Shown here one piece after another: positions 24,136-34,761 of a DNA stretch of 64,000 bases. Every line of letters starts with the position of its first letter. The stretch's first letter is position 1. A program made the translations under genes and the position numbers. The stretch is taken from contig CP142451.1 in assembly GCA_038049695.1 (NCBI GenBank), positions 10,290,001 to 10,354,000 on the forward strand, in the 5' to 3' direction. The DNA comes from Cinnamomum chago (lineage: Eukaryota; Streptophyta; Magnoliopsida; Laurales; Lauraceae). The notes below the pieces were generated by a model, which was not told where the DNA came from, ran no database searches, and was given only the letters and a program-made list of their open reading frames with translations.

Positions 24136-27100
24136 TTACAATCTATAATGATCAAGGGCAGTCTTTCCATCAAGTCCAACTCCATAGTAGTGTGTAAGGT
24201 AATCTCTTATTGTAGTTTCTTTGTATTCTGGAGGATTCTCATCCGATAGCAACTCTTTGATAGGCCCATAGAGCTTTGTCGCTGGGTGAAAATGTGTGGT
24301 GAAGAAGCATGCCACAGATATTCTGGGTCCAACCTGATTCGCCAGCACTCTATGTTCCACACTCTTAAATCTTCCATTTGAGATGAGCTGTAATTGAGAT
24401 AATAACAGCTCAAATACAGTAATGATAAATGACATTTAACAGAAAAAATGTATACATTCAAACCTAGCAGGACTCGCCTAAATGCATGACAATCCCGAGT
24501 TAGTGGTGGGCACATATTAGCCCATTCACTCCCTTTGAGACCCTTGCCATCAGTCAAACCTCTTAACACTCACTAGCACCCACAAATTGGCATTAGCCTG
24601 GATCGGACACTTATTGGACTCATCCTTATCACTGAATTACCTTTGGGAAATGGAACGTATAAGAATAGGCCACTAAAATTAGAGGCTCTTAAATGGAGAG
24701 TTAAATGTCCAACCAATTGTGATGGGCTTTCTATCCCTCCATTCTCCCATAGGTGACATTCATGCGTGCAGTGTGGCACACAAAAGTTTGAAATAGTTTT
24801 CTATACACAGAAAATTGTGAAATGTATCTCTGGGAGAAGATTTTCTGTATATTTATTCATGACTTGATCAAATCTCACAATGAATAGGTGTTTGTGTGGT
24901 TTAGACCCTGTTTAATGTAAAGTAGTTGAGACTTGAGAGCTTTATGTTGGAATAAACGCTTCCCAAATCTCTCTCCAGGTCCTACCAAAAAACTTTTTCG
25001 ACAACTCATGTTCTTACTATAAATTCATAACATAAAATGAGTAAGGAAGAACCCATTCCACCTGGGTATCTGTGGTTTTGTATGTACCTGTAGAAGATCT
25101 CCAATGTTGACAACCAAAGCTCCTGGCACAGGGGAGACATCTATCCAATGATGTTGATAACGTATTTGCAGGCCTCCAATGTGGTCTTGAAGGAGTAAAG
25201 TGACGAAATCAGAGTCGGAATGGGGGCTTGTGCCTATTGTGAGATGAGGCTCAGGGCAAGCCGGGTAGTAGTGGGAGAGAATGGCATGGCCTTCAGTGCA
25301 TCCCATGCCTATCAGGTGGTCTTTGTCAAGCCCGAGTGCCTCTGAAAACAACTCAAACAGTGTACTTCCCACCCTTGTGACATGCTGTGAATACTCCAGT
25401 GTTATATCCCTGTAAATTTTGAACATTAATTAATAAATAAATCTTCTTTTTTATTTGGCAATGTTTAACATGGTTGTCATTGGAATTGTGGGATCCGGCG
25501 GGCATAGGCCAACGTGTGTCCATCACTTGCCAGAGAACACCTGGGATACAAGGGACTCCACCATTCCCACATCAGATATATCCTAGCCCTGACACCGGGC
25601 TTATAAGTCAAATTCTGTCTTAATTCAACATTTTTAAAGTCATGCAGTCTCCTATCTTATAGGAACTTCAAAGTTAAGCGTGCTTGTTTAGAAACTGTAC
25701 CGGGATGGGTAACATCGGCAATATCAAAGTCTGGACCCTAGGCTTATAAATCAAACCCCACCTTAACTAAACTTGATGCATTTTAAAGTTATGTCGAAGT
25801 TAAATATTACTCAAACGAGAGCAGAACTTGGATGATTGACCGCTCAAGAAGACTGAGTTGGGGTGGGGATGTGACAGGATTCCCTATGGCTTCCTTACTC
25901 AATGGATCCAACCCCCAAAAGAATTTTTTTTATGAACATTCGACTAAGGTTATTCACAATATAATTACCTTGTTTACAATTCAACTAATTCGATTTCAGT
26001 TTTCAACTCATAATCCGATACATGGAGTAGGAATTTCAATAGAGTTTGTTCATTGAATTTGGTTTTCAATTTGTTTGATTTTGAGTGTCCATGCTATATG
26101 TCCATTACCTGTAGAAACATGAAGATATTGTTTTGTCCAATAAAAAATAGCCAACTGTGTAAAATCTCTTCATCGATTTTTCTCATTCCAAGGAAGCAAT
26201 TGAGAGGGTGCATTAGCTGTTATGAGACACAATTGGCTATTTTTTATTGGACGAAACAAGGATCCGGACTCGCCGGACTTGTCTACTACAGGGTCACCAC
26301 TCAAAGTAATTATTATTTGCATTTACTCCAAGGCTTAGCTTTACTTCAATTTAAGTGAAATCCATCACTGGATTGATAATGTGTAAAACAACACGGTCAA
26401 AATAACCCAGAATAAAATTCCCTTCACAGTCAAAATAATCCAGAGTAAGATTCCATACCTTTTTACCGATAATAAATTTTAAGATGGGACCAATTCAAAA
26501 TGAACTTAGTAACTCTAATTCATACTCCAGTAGTCAAACATAGTGGGCAGGACAGGACTCAATAAAACGCAGCTGAGTTAGTCAGGCTGATGGAAAAATC
26601 AACAGCTGAGTGAGCAACTGTTTCTGCCAAACTCAGTTCGTTCCTCCAACCCTTCTAGTTCTAGTCTCATCACCTGTAATCTATATGCTGCCTTCAAATT
26701 CTTGGTCTTGAAACATAGAAATTAGAGAGAAGCTGCTCATACCTGCAAACGGGTGGCAATTCATCAGCGTTGGGAGGATCAGGAGCCATGGCGCAGTACA
26801 AGCTGTCCCTCCAATTCGCAGCGCGCGACTGATACAGATCGAAATTGCTGTTGAACCTTACTTTCTTCTTCAGATCTCGCGTGTAGAAGACCATCTTCTC
26901 CTCCTTGGGCAGCTCGTTGAAGCTCACCACGCTCTCAATCATCTTCTCCAAAACGCCATCTGGGATCCCATGATTTACCATCTGGAAGAAACCCCATGTC
27001 TCAGATGCTCGTCGGATCTGGCCCACAGTCTCCATCCGTCGATCGCCATGGATGGATTGGAGATCGACAGTTGGGATTTGGAGGGTGGGATCTACGGCTG

Positions 27101-27305
27101 GATCGGAGTCGTGGGGCAAGGTGTGTGGTGGGTGAATGAAGATTCTGGGGACGGTGGATATGCCCGAGTCGACTAGGCCTTTCACTCCGGTCTTGGACTC
27201 GTCGAACTCTTTGACTTCTTTGGCTCGATCGCGGTCGTGGTGGGGTGGTGGTGGTGGTGGAGGAGGAGGTGAGAGAGGATCGGCTCTGGCATCTGTTAGA
27301 ATCAT
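24136..27305 (-). CDS. 2OG-Fe(II) oxygenase, ACC-oxidase-homolog type
   Basis: Cytosolic non-heme iron dioxygenase that would use 2-oxoglutarate and O2 to hydroxylate or otherwise oxidise a small molecule; the substrate is not predictable. Exons: 27305-26743, 25409-25088 and 24387-24136 (563 + 322 + 252 nt), giving 378 aa, usual for plant '1-aminocyclopropane-1-carboxylate oxidase homolog' proteins. The N-terminal DIOX_N region includes IPTVDLQ and [12 protein letters not shown]. The iron ligands are H251 and D253 (SPHSDSDF) and distal H307 (KSVEHRV). The 2-oxoglutarate motif is R317-I-S319. GT/AG borders and phase agree, with Arg188 split between exons 1 and 2. A run of nine prolines near the N-terminus is longer than in the left copy. 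The group includes enzymes of specialised metabolism, so such a role is possible but unproven. Confidence 0.9.
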
Positions 27306-28210
27306 TGCTAACCAAGAAGAGGAGATGGGGGTAAAAAACACAAAAAAACAAAAGAGCAAGTAGCTGAAATATGTAATGCTACTAGTCCAGATATTTGACC
27401 TCCAAAATCCTGCGTTAAAAAAACACTGAAACCACATAGTGGGGCCCTTCTATAGAGATTCAAACCTTCCAAAACAAACACCCTCTAGCTAAGATGGATT
27501 GATTGTTTTACATCTACCTGAGTTGATTTCATTAATGTCAGATAAAAAATAAAAAAAAAATTGTAATCAACATAATCTTATATTCTTATAATCTTATGCA
27601 TATTCATTATCACATATAGAAAGAGAGAGCGCAATTGGCTAGGATCATGTCTTAGAAACATGAGATTACACCTGAAATTGAAATTGCAGTTTCAAACTCC
27701 CTCCCTGAGCCACTTGCCCCTGGCAAATGCCTGAATTACTTGGTGCATATGGTGGGTACGGACTTCACATGGCATGCACCATTCCAAATGGCAACATGGC
27801 TACGAGGGCTCTGTCGAGTGTTGGGTTGATTGACTCAACACGTGGTGCGTATAATATCCATTCCATTCATGCCGACGCGCTCACGTGCAGAGCTGGTGCA
27901 GTCAGAGTTGAACCGACTGGGGCACACTACTTCCATTCGCAGGATGCATGTGGGAGATCGCAGAGGGCGAACCGACCTGAACTAGTGTGAGGACTGAGGA
28001 GGAATGCGGAAATTTTGGAAAACCCCTCAATGGAAAATTTATACCTGTTCCTTCATATTGTTCCCAAAAAGTTTCTATATAGTGGAGTTTCTTTTTGCTC
28101 ATTTGAAAAGGATTAATTGGGTTCACAGTGTAAAGCTATATATGGTTTTCTTAAAAACACTTATATAAGGGGACATGGTAGAGATTGTAGGCACCACCCG
28201 CCGCCGGGTG
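27306..28210. other. Upstream flank of the intact oxygenase
   Basis: Promoter-proximal and upstream DNA. A short frame at 27727-27990 has no recognisable family and is not called. 28085-28190 is homologous to 22640-22710, showing that the segmental duplication reaches here. No clear TATA box was chosen. Confidence 0.45.
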
Positions 28211-28990
28211 ATTTTTTTTTTTTTTATTGATAACGGTAAATTAAATTAAATTAAAAAGAGAGGAACAATATAAAAAAAGCTCCAATATAAAGTAAAATCA
28301 AAAGAATGAATTGGTATAAAAGCTTTATACCAACACCAAGAATAAAAAAGAAAAAATAAGCAATAGGGGGGCACAAGCTAGCGGAAAAACTCTATACACC
28401 CCTTGTTTGGCTATAAAGTCTGAGACCATACCATTTGTTGACCGACAAACCTAAGAGAATGAAACCTTAATCGAAGAAGATAAAAACCTTAATTTCACTG
28501 AGATAAAATCGAAGTCTCAAAGGACCCATCTCCACCCTAGATATCTACCTAATAGCATTAAATGAATCACCTTTCACAGTTAAGCTTTCCTTGAAAGTAG
28601 AAGAAAAAATCATTAAACTTCTAAAATGGCAAGTACTTCCACTTCATTAGATTCTTTTATACCAACATTCTTGGAGAACATAAACAATAATTCACCCTTA
28701 CCATTCCTAAGAACTCCACCAATACCTGCTAGCTTCGGCTTGCCTTTAGCCGCACAATCAACATTGAATTTTAACCAACCCAAAGGAGGAGGACACCAAC
28801 ACGCCACTTTCCTATCCTTGGACGGACCACACAACATACAAGCTTTTCAATTTTAAAAAATACAATATAAATTCATTCCATTAAATTCCTTTATTAAAAG
28901 AGCCCATTTTGCTACTCTAACATCCACAAGCGAAACAAAATTTTCCGGCATTGAAGGAGACCTCCTATAATTCTGTCACTTCTTTCCTTT
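28211..28990 (-). mobile_element. L1-type LINE relic, 3' part with RNase H
   Basis: Minus-strand frames give an RNase H domain (PPPLGWLKFNVDCAAKG ... GIGGVLRNGKGELLFMFS). Further broken sequence follows (ESLTVKGDSFNAIR ... PLRLRFYLSEIK) down to a poly-A tail, seen on the plus strand as the T-tract at 28212-28225. It is 5' truncated and full of stops. The homologous flank of the left duplicate lacks it, so it arrived after the segmental duplication. No target duplication was recognised; the 5' limit is approximate. Confidence 0.75.
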
Positions 28991-30695
28991 CAAAGAGACC
29001 ACAACATTGCAAAGGGGATAAAAGGGTGGCTTGTTTACCATTATTTACATCTGTAAATATTATTCATGCATAAGAGTTATACAAGCTTATAGTACTTGTT
29101 AACTAATTTATGCATGCGATGCATAAATGAGATATGAAAATGGTATGTAAATAATACTATTTTTTCATGAAAACTTTTTCATTTGACAAGGTGGTAGTGG
29201 TTTAAGCATGGTACTGTAGGCTTTGCAGATTTTGAAAAAATCATGAAAAACATCTAATGACTTTCATACATAAAAATCTATTTCATTCACTTTTGTAGGC
29301 CACTGTTCAAGATTAGAACTATTCACCTTCTTTATATTGCTAAAAAAACCTAGAAAGTATATATATAATATCTTATCTCAATTCCTCATGGATTTTGAGA
29401 ATTTTATACAAGAAACTCATGGTACACCATTAGATATACTCGTTTATACATATGAAAATGGTGATTTTGACAACCATGGTAATGTGATTTACATGTATAG
29501 CATTTGTACATGTAAAACCTATTTTCCTAGCTATCACGTAACGTAAAAGAGACATGACCCCTTAGCAGATTAGATCATTTATCCAATCATGGTTAAACGG
29601 ATTTCCTCAAATAGAATGAGAATTTCTTTTAAAGATCCATTCAAAGTAATAGAACAAGATCAAAATGTCAAATAGACCTCTCTTTTTTCTTTTTTTATAA
29701 ATGACTATGTTTTCAAAAGCACTCTTACATTTAGTAAGTCCAATGGACTATATTAACTCCGTCAAATGTCCTATTTAGACAGTATTATTCTATAATAACA
29801 TTAGAGGATTTGGATCTATTTAGAAAATGGAAAATAAGCTTGTGGCTTGTTCTTCAGGCCCTACATCCAAAATCAGAAAACAAATATCATGACGAAGAGC
29901 TTTCTATTTTGTTTGTTGATTTGAAGACAGAGATATCTAGCAACATGCAGGGGATCTGATTTTTGGTAGCCAGGTAATCAACAAGTCCCTCATTTATATA
30001 TCTTGCAGGCCAGGGGCCCTACGAACATGACGTGTATAATAAACACATGATTTCATTCTCTTCGTTTTTCTTATGTTTTAGAGATGATCAATAGATTCTT
30101 TGAGCCCCACTTTAGAGATTAAGCACTCTTTATGTAACTTGGGGAAGCAATGGAAAGTGACTGGTCAAGAGTGAGTAGGCTTGAGCTTGAGCACATCCTC
30201 CACTCGGTTGATTACCCATGCAAAACATTATGTTTCTCTTCTTTCTTTTTTTTTTTTGCATTTTTACCTTTTTCACAACGTAGAGAATTCAAACTCACAT
30301 GCTCTCAAATACACCCACATCTCCAACCAATTGAGCTAAACCTGTTGACTAAAATTTATATATTCATATTGTCACCTAGAGCCTCTTTCTTTATTGGACA
30401 TTGAAAATGACCGTCGAGAGATATCTGAATTCCTCAAATGTTGTCTTTGCATTGGATTCACAAATGCTTAACTAGCCATTGATCATTTTGAAAATTGAAA
30501 TTTGGAGAATATTAAAAGTAAAATGTGACAGTAAATTATAAGTAAATAGATCGATGCATGGTCAGAGACTCAAATTAAAAACGGCAAATCCTAGTTAAGG
30601 AGATAAGCTGGAAGTGGTCAAGTTGGATGGTCCATGGTGGAACCATGTCCCACAATGTCCTAAGACAGTTGGGAGATTTAGACTACATTTTAAGT
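28991..30695. other. Non-coding sequence, partly duplicated flank
   Basis: 29610-29860 matches 22810-23060 upstream of the left oxygenase copy. The rest is AT-rich without supported genes; a T-tract lies near 30248-30258. Confidence 0.45.
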
Positions 30696-30708
30696 GAATA
30701 ATAACTAG

Positions 30709-30882
30709 GTTGATAGGTTGCTTTTTTAGGTGGGTGTGATTTTGTTAGTGGAGTTGGAGGTGGTGTATTTTTCCTGTACATCCACTTCCTCTCCTTTTTT
30801 TTTTTTTCTTTTTTAGTTTTTTGTACTTTATATCTTCTTTTCTTTGAATGAAATCTTTCGTTACCGTTATAAAAAAAGAAAA
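30709..30882 (+). mobile_element. 5'-truncated LINE, 174 bp
   Basis: Flanked by the perfect 13-bp direct repeat GAATAATAACTAG (30696-30708 and 30883-30895). The 3' end, TTTCGTTACCGTTATAAAAAAAG, is nearly the same as that of the LINE at 5870-7198, so both belong to one L1-like family. Extreme 5' truncation, an A-rich tail and a 13-bp duplication are hallmarks of target-primed reverse transcription. Confidence 0.87.
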
Positions 30883-30895
30883 GAATAATAACTAG

Positions 30896-32399
30896 TCTTT
30901 ACCATCATTTTCTACGGATTTCACAAAGAGACATCAACAAGAACTTGTTTGCATGTGGGGCCCACCAATAAGCATAAATGTCATGGTGGACTCCCTGGCA
31001 TAAGATATAAAAATCATACAGTGGGATCCGATTCTTTTAGATGAAACTTGGAGATACGAGATTAGAGAGAATGACGACATTCACCTTGACCGGTCCAAAT
31101 GATCTATAGGTGAGCCCTACAATGGAGTTCCATAAAATGTTATGCAGTCCATGTGATAGCTGCAACAAAAGATCCGAACTTTCTATTTAGTGATACAATG
31201 TCAATTTATCTTTCCAATTCTTGCGAATCCAAAGAAACATCAGGACACACATCTAACCAATCAAACAAAGTATCTATTATCTAACTAATGTCTTGATACA
31301 TTGTGCAATTCTCTAAAGAGATTTTCTACTGTAAGTGAGGCCCCAACATATGGCCTCCACACATAAATTTCTCTGATTAAAGGATTTTCCTATCCCCCTG
31401 GATTTCTTTTGGTTGGGCCGGAACTCGGACATCATCTTAATTGCAACATTTAGAATTGAAAGTCATAAATGCTACTGAAGCACGGATCTAAATGAGTTGG
31501 CTGCTACAATAGCGAAAATGAATGCGTCGGCTTGAATCAGGCACTAGTTGTGAAGATCTGGGTCGCCGAGAGATCAATCACATATGATTCACTCTTCAAG
31601 ATCCAAGGGCAAAGATGAACACTCTTCAAGATCTAAGGGCAAGGATGAACACCCTGAATGTAGAAGATGATGATTGTGGAGAATTGTAGATATAGTGGAA
31701 GATGTATTGTTGAAAGTTAGTGCCAACTATTATTCTCATATCTATATATAGCCCTTTAGCTAATGGGTGATAAGATCTCTATTCAAATTCGAATTGAGAG
31801 ATGATAAGGATAATAGGTTGGATCAACTCTCTCTCCATTTGAATTTGAATGAAGTAATGATAAGGATAAAGATAGAGAGTTGATAAAACTCAAACTATTC
31901 TTAAATTCCTTGTGAGGGGTGTTTTTTTGTGAGTGGGGTCCACCCCATGTAAACACAAGTGGGCCCATCACAAATGCCAACAAGAATTCCCTATTTAGCT
32001 TGTGAGATATCTCCACATAAAAATTATCCAAAATCCTCTCAGGTCTACTTGTTTCCAAAGGCAATGGTGAGCCCTAGATTTTGAAGGGTTGGTAGAAGAT
32101 GCCCAAGCAATTTGCCCTTTCACGTTGGTAAGCACCTACCATTCTCCCGCACATGGACATCTTTATCAATAGAATCCATTTTGACAAGGACAACTCAGAC
32201 CGAACAAGGACCAAACAATCGACACAGGAATGGGGATTGGAGCCCGTTATCTTTAGATAATTTGGATCTAAGGTGTAGATGATCAACGATTTGATCCTTT
32301 TCATTGCATGACCTCAGAAGTTCTGATAACATATACCTTTGACTGGTTGGTTGGTTTCTTTCTTATAAATCAATAATTCTCTGCTCAGAAAGTCCAGTT
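30896..32399. other. Intergenic sequence with a 30-bp duplication
   Basis: No gene supported. A direct 30-bp repeat (ACTCTTCAAGATC(C/T)AAGGGC...) occupies 31591-31620 and 31621-31650 with two differences. The rest is AT-rich. Confidence 0.45.
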
Positions 32400-32447
32400 G
32401 GACCGACAGGGGGGACCGAGCCAGAATTCGGTCTCCCCTGTCGGTCC
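32400..32447. repeat. 20-bp inverted repeat (GC-rich hairpin)
   Basis: Left arm GGACCGACAGGGGGGACCGA and right arm TCGGTCTCCCCTGTCGGTCC pair at 19 of 20 positions around an 8-nt loop. It is preceded by CTGCTCAGAA, similar to the GCTCAGAAC just before the palindromic module in the solo LTR at 523-3363. It may therefore belong to another LTR remnant. Confidence 0.8.
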
Positions 32448-32508
32448 ACATAGCACCGCTGTTCTCTGCTAGCTATTTAAACACCTCTCATTTTAAAGAG
32501 CAATACTA

Positions 32509-32586
32509 CTTGGACAAACTTTTTTGGCCAGAATTTGGCCAACCCATATGGTTTGGCCAAATTCTGGCCAAAAAAATTTGTCCAAG
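32509..32586. mobile_element. 78-bp foldback MITE with TA target duplication
   Basis: Begins CTTGGACAAACTTTTTTGG and ends CCAAAAAAATTTGTCCAAG. The two arms pair almost completely around a CCCATATGG-containing loop. TA lies on each side (32507-32508 and 32587-32588), as in Tc1/mariner-derived Stowaway-like elements. It is very short, and the superfamily is inferred only from the TA. Confidence 0.72.
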
Positions 32587-32858
32587 TAGACTTTTTGCAT
32601 TTTAAATTTAGAATCTTACACAGACTCACTCAAATGACTTCTCCACTCTCTGTCAATTTCATTGACTTAGCAACCGTGTCTTGTGGTTTAGCATGTGCGG
32701 GTTGAGAAATTGGGTTACGGTGAAGTTATTTGATTAGAAAAGAAGCTTGATTTTGAAATGAAGAGCATCTTAGCCTTTTAATCACTTAAAACAGTAGAGT
32801 AAAACTGTCATTTAAGAAGAAATACAAAATAATACTAAGAGAGTACTTTAGAATCCAA

Positions 32859-33042
32859 AGGGATAACTCAGTTCGCCTAGTACCACGGTTTGCACCCAGA
32901 GGTTGTAGTTTTGAAACTGTACTACCACACTGAGGCTACATGGGAGTTTACCCGGCTTCTCTCTTAGCCGAAGGGATTAGTCCAGCCCAAAGAGATGGGA
33001 ACCCTCCAATAGCAAAAAAAAATAAAAAAAACAAACAAACAA
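32859..33042 (+). mobile_element. tRNA-derived SINE
   Basis: The head reads GGATAACTCAGTTCGCCTAG (A-box-like) with a degenerate B box AGTTTTGAAAC about 45 nt later. The tail is A-rich ending in (CAAA) units. Direct repeat ACTTTAGAA flanks it (32845-32853 and 33043-33051). It is distinct from the SINE at 11376 and the one at 59469. Confidence 0.75.
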
Positions 33043-33051
33043 ACTTTAGAA

Positions 33052-34670
33052 CCTCAAGTCATTTATAAGTTTACAAAATAAACTAAGGGCAGGAAAAGAA
33101 TTCCTAACAATTGGGAAATCAATGCAAATTCTTTACTAGGAGGTGTACATTAATATGTACAGACATATTTGGCTATCTAGGTAATTAAAAAGGAAAATGG
33201 GTCCCATTATATTAATTTCAAATGTGTGAATGCAAGGCTGGACCCTGAGTTGATTTTTTTTTAAAGTTGTTTTATATATGCATGGGATAATCTCATTTCA
33301 AATATTTATATCTCAGTACACATTCTATGCATTGAAATAGTTAAATTTTTAACCTTCAATTCCGATCTCTTACATGTGTACGGATGCAAATGTGTCAAAT
33401 TCAGAGTAAAATTAACCATAATGGATTCAGACCCATATCCATCTTCACAGACTTAGATCCAATTTCATATTTGGATAAAAATCCGAAATAAGATATAAAG
33501 TGCAATAACACAATTGGATTAAAGAGCTTCATTTTTTTTTATTTAAACATACAAGATAATTAAATGATATATAATTAAAGCTAAGTCAGCTATCAAACAT
33601 GAATACAACTCATTCTATTTAAAACCTATAGATGCTTTTAAATCCTATAAGCATGAATTTAGATATGGAACCTGATTTCTTTCGGATCAAAAAAAAAAAA
33701 AAAAAAAAAAAGTTTCGTATCCGCTTTATTTCAAGACAGAGACGCCATATACTCATATAATTGAATACCCATTTACAACTGGTCACATGGGCCCAAAATA
33801 AGATCCGCGCCTGGATTTGGTTCGTTGTTGGCTCTAACCAACCACTACCATCATCATATTATATAAATATATATTATCGAGTACATTAAATTATATTGTT
33901 GATCCAATCCGACCCCTATAAAAAAGTAATCAGTTAATCAATGGTGAGACTGTTTACATTAGGGCCTATTTCTTTACCGGAATTTACTACTAGAATTTGG
34001 GAGGCTGTGGATTTTTTTTACATGATGTGACATTTTCTCTCCTAGCATTTAAAATGCTGTATTTCTTTCATTAAAGTTTTAAATTTTAACCACGCAAAAG
34101 ATTTTTTGAAATTTTAAAAAATTCACTATCTATACCATATGTTGGAATTTCAAATCCTCTATCAAAAAGAGAAATTTGAAATTCTATTCAGGGACAATTT
34201 TTGGAGAATTTCAAATTCTCCCTTGCATGAATTCTTGAATCCTGGTAAAAAAGAGGGCCCCGGAACTTGTTAAGAGTAAAAAAGACACGTATATAAATGA
34301 TGGAAGAGGATCCCACATTTTATCAATAAAGGGTGCCACACCTTTTTTTTTTTTTTTTTTTACGTGGAGGAGATGAGATGAGATGACATCTCTCCCCACA
34401 TGTTGTTAGGACCCCCTTCCATGAATGATAGTGACTTTGCTTGGTCACTGTGCAGTCTCTTTTATCAGCGTTGGACAGGTAGGTAATAATTTACGGCCTA
34501 TTCAACGGCCGAGATGATTTTGATTTGGTACGAGCCCATTCGATCCTCTTGTAACGACCGCGTGCCAATCGCCCTTCGTACTGGGAGCAGCAATTCATCA
34601 GACACGACACGTACCCTTCATTCATCTCACGCTCTCTCACTCGCGACTCACAACTCCTCTGCTTCTCTCT
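33052..34670. other. Upstream region of the MATE gene
   Basis: AT-rich DNA with A/T-tracts near 33689-33710 and 34342-34359. No gene or terminal repeats were supported. The last few hundred bases would be the promoter of the MATE gene. Confidence 0.4.
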
Positions 34671-34672
34671 TT

Positions 34673-34681
34673 CTCTATATA
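34673..34681 (+). promoter_or_regulatory. TATA-like box of the MATE gene
   Basis: CTATATAT lies in a CT-rich context about 85 bp before the ATG at 34762. The CT-rich sequence between is typical of plant 5' leaders. Confidence 0.4.
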
Positions 34682-34761
34682 TCTTCTTCACTTTCTCCAC
34701 TTTCTCTTTGCAAATTGCAACGTCCCCATTTGTTTTTTTCTACAAAGACAGTGCTGCGTAG

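Noticed and set aside
27727..27990. 87-aa open frame upstream of the oxygenase
   Set aside because: No recognisable domain, no exon partners and no conservation in the duplicated left flank.
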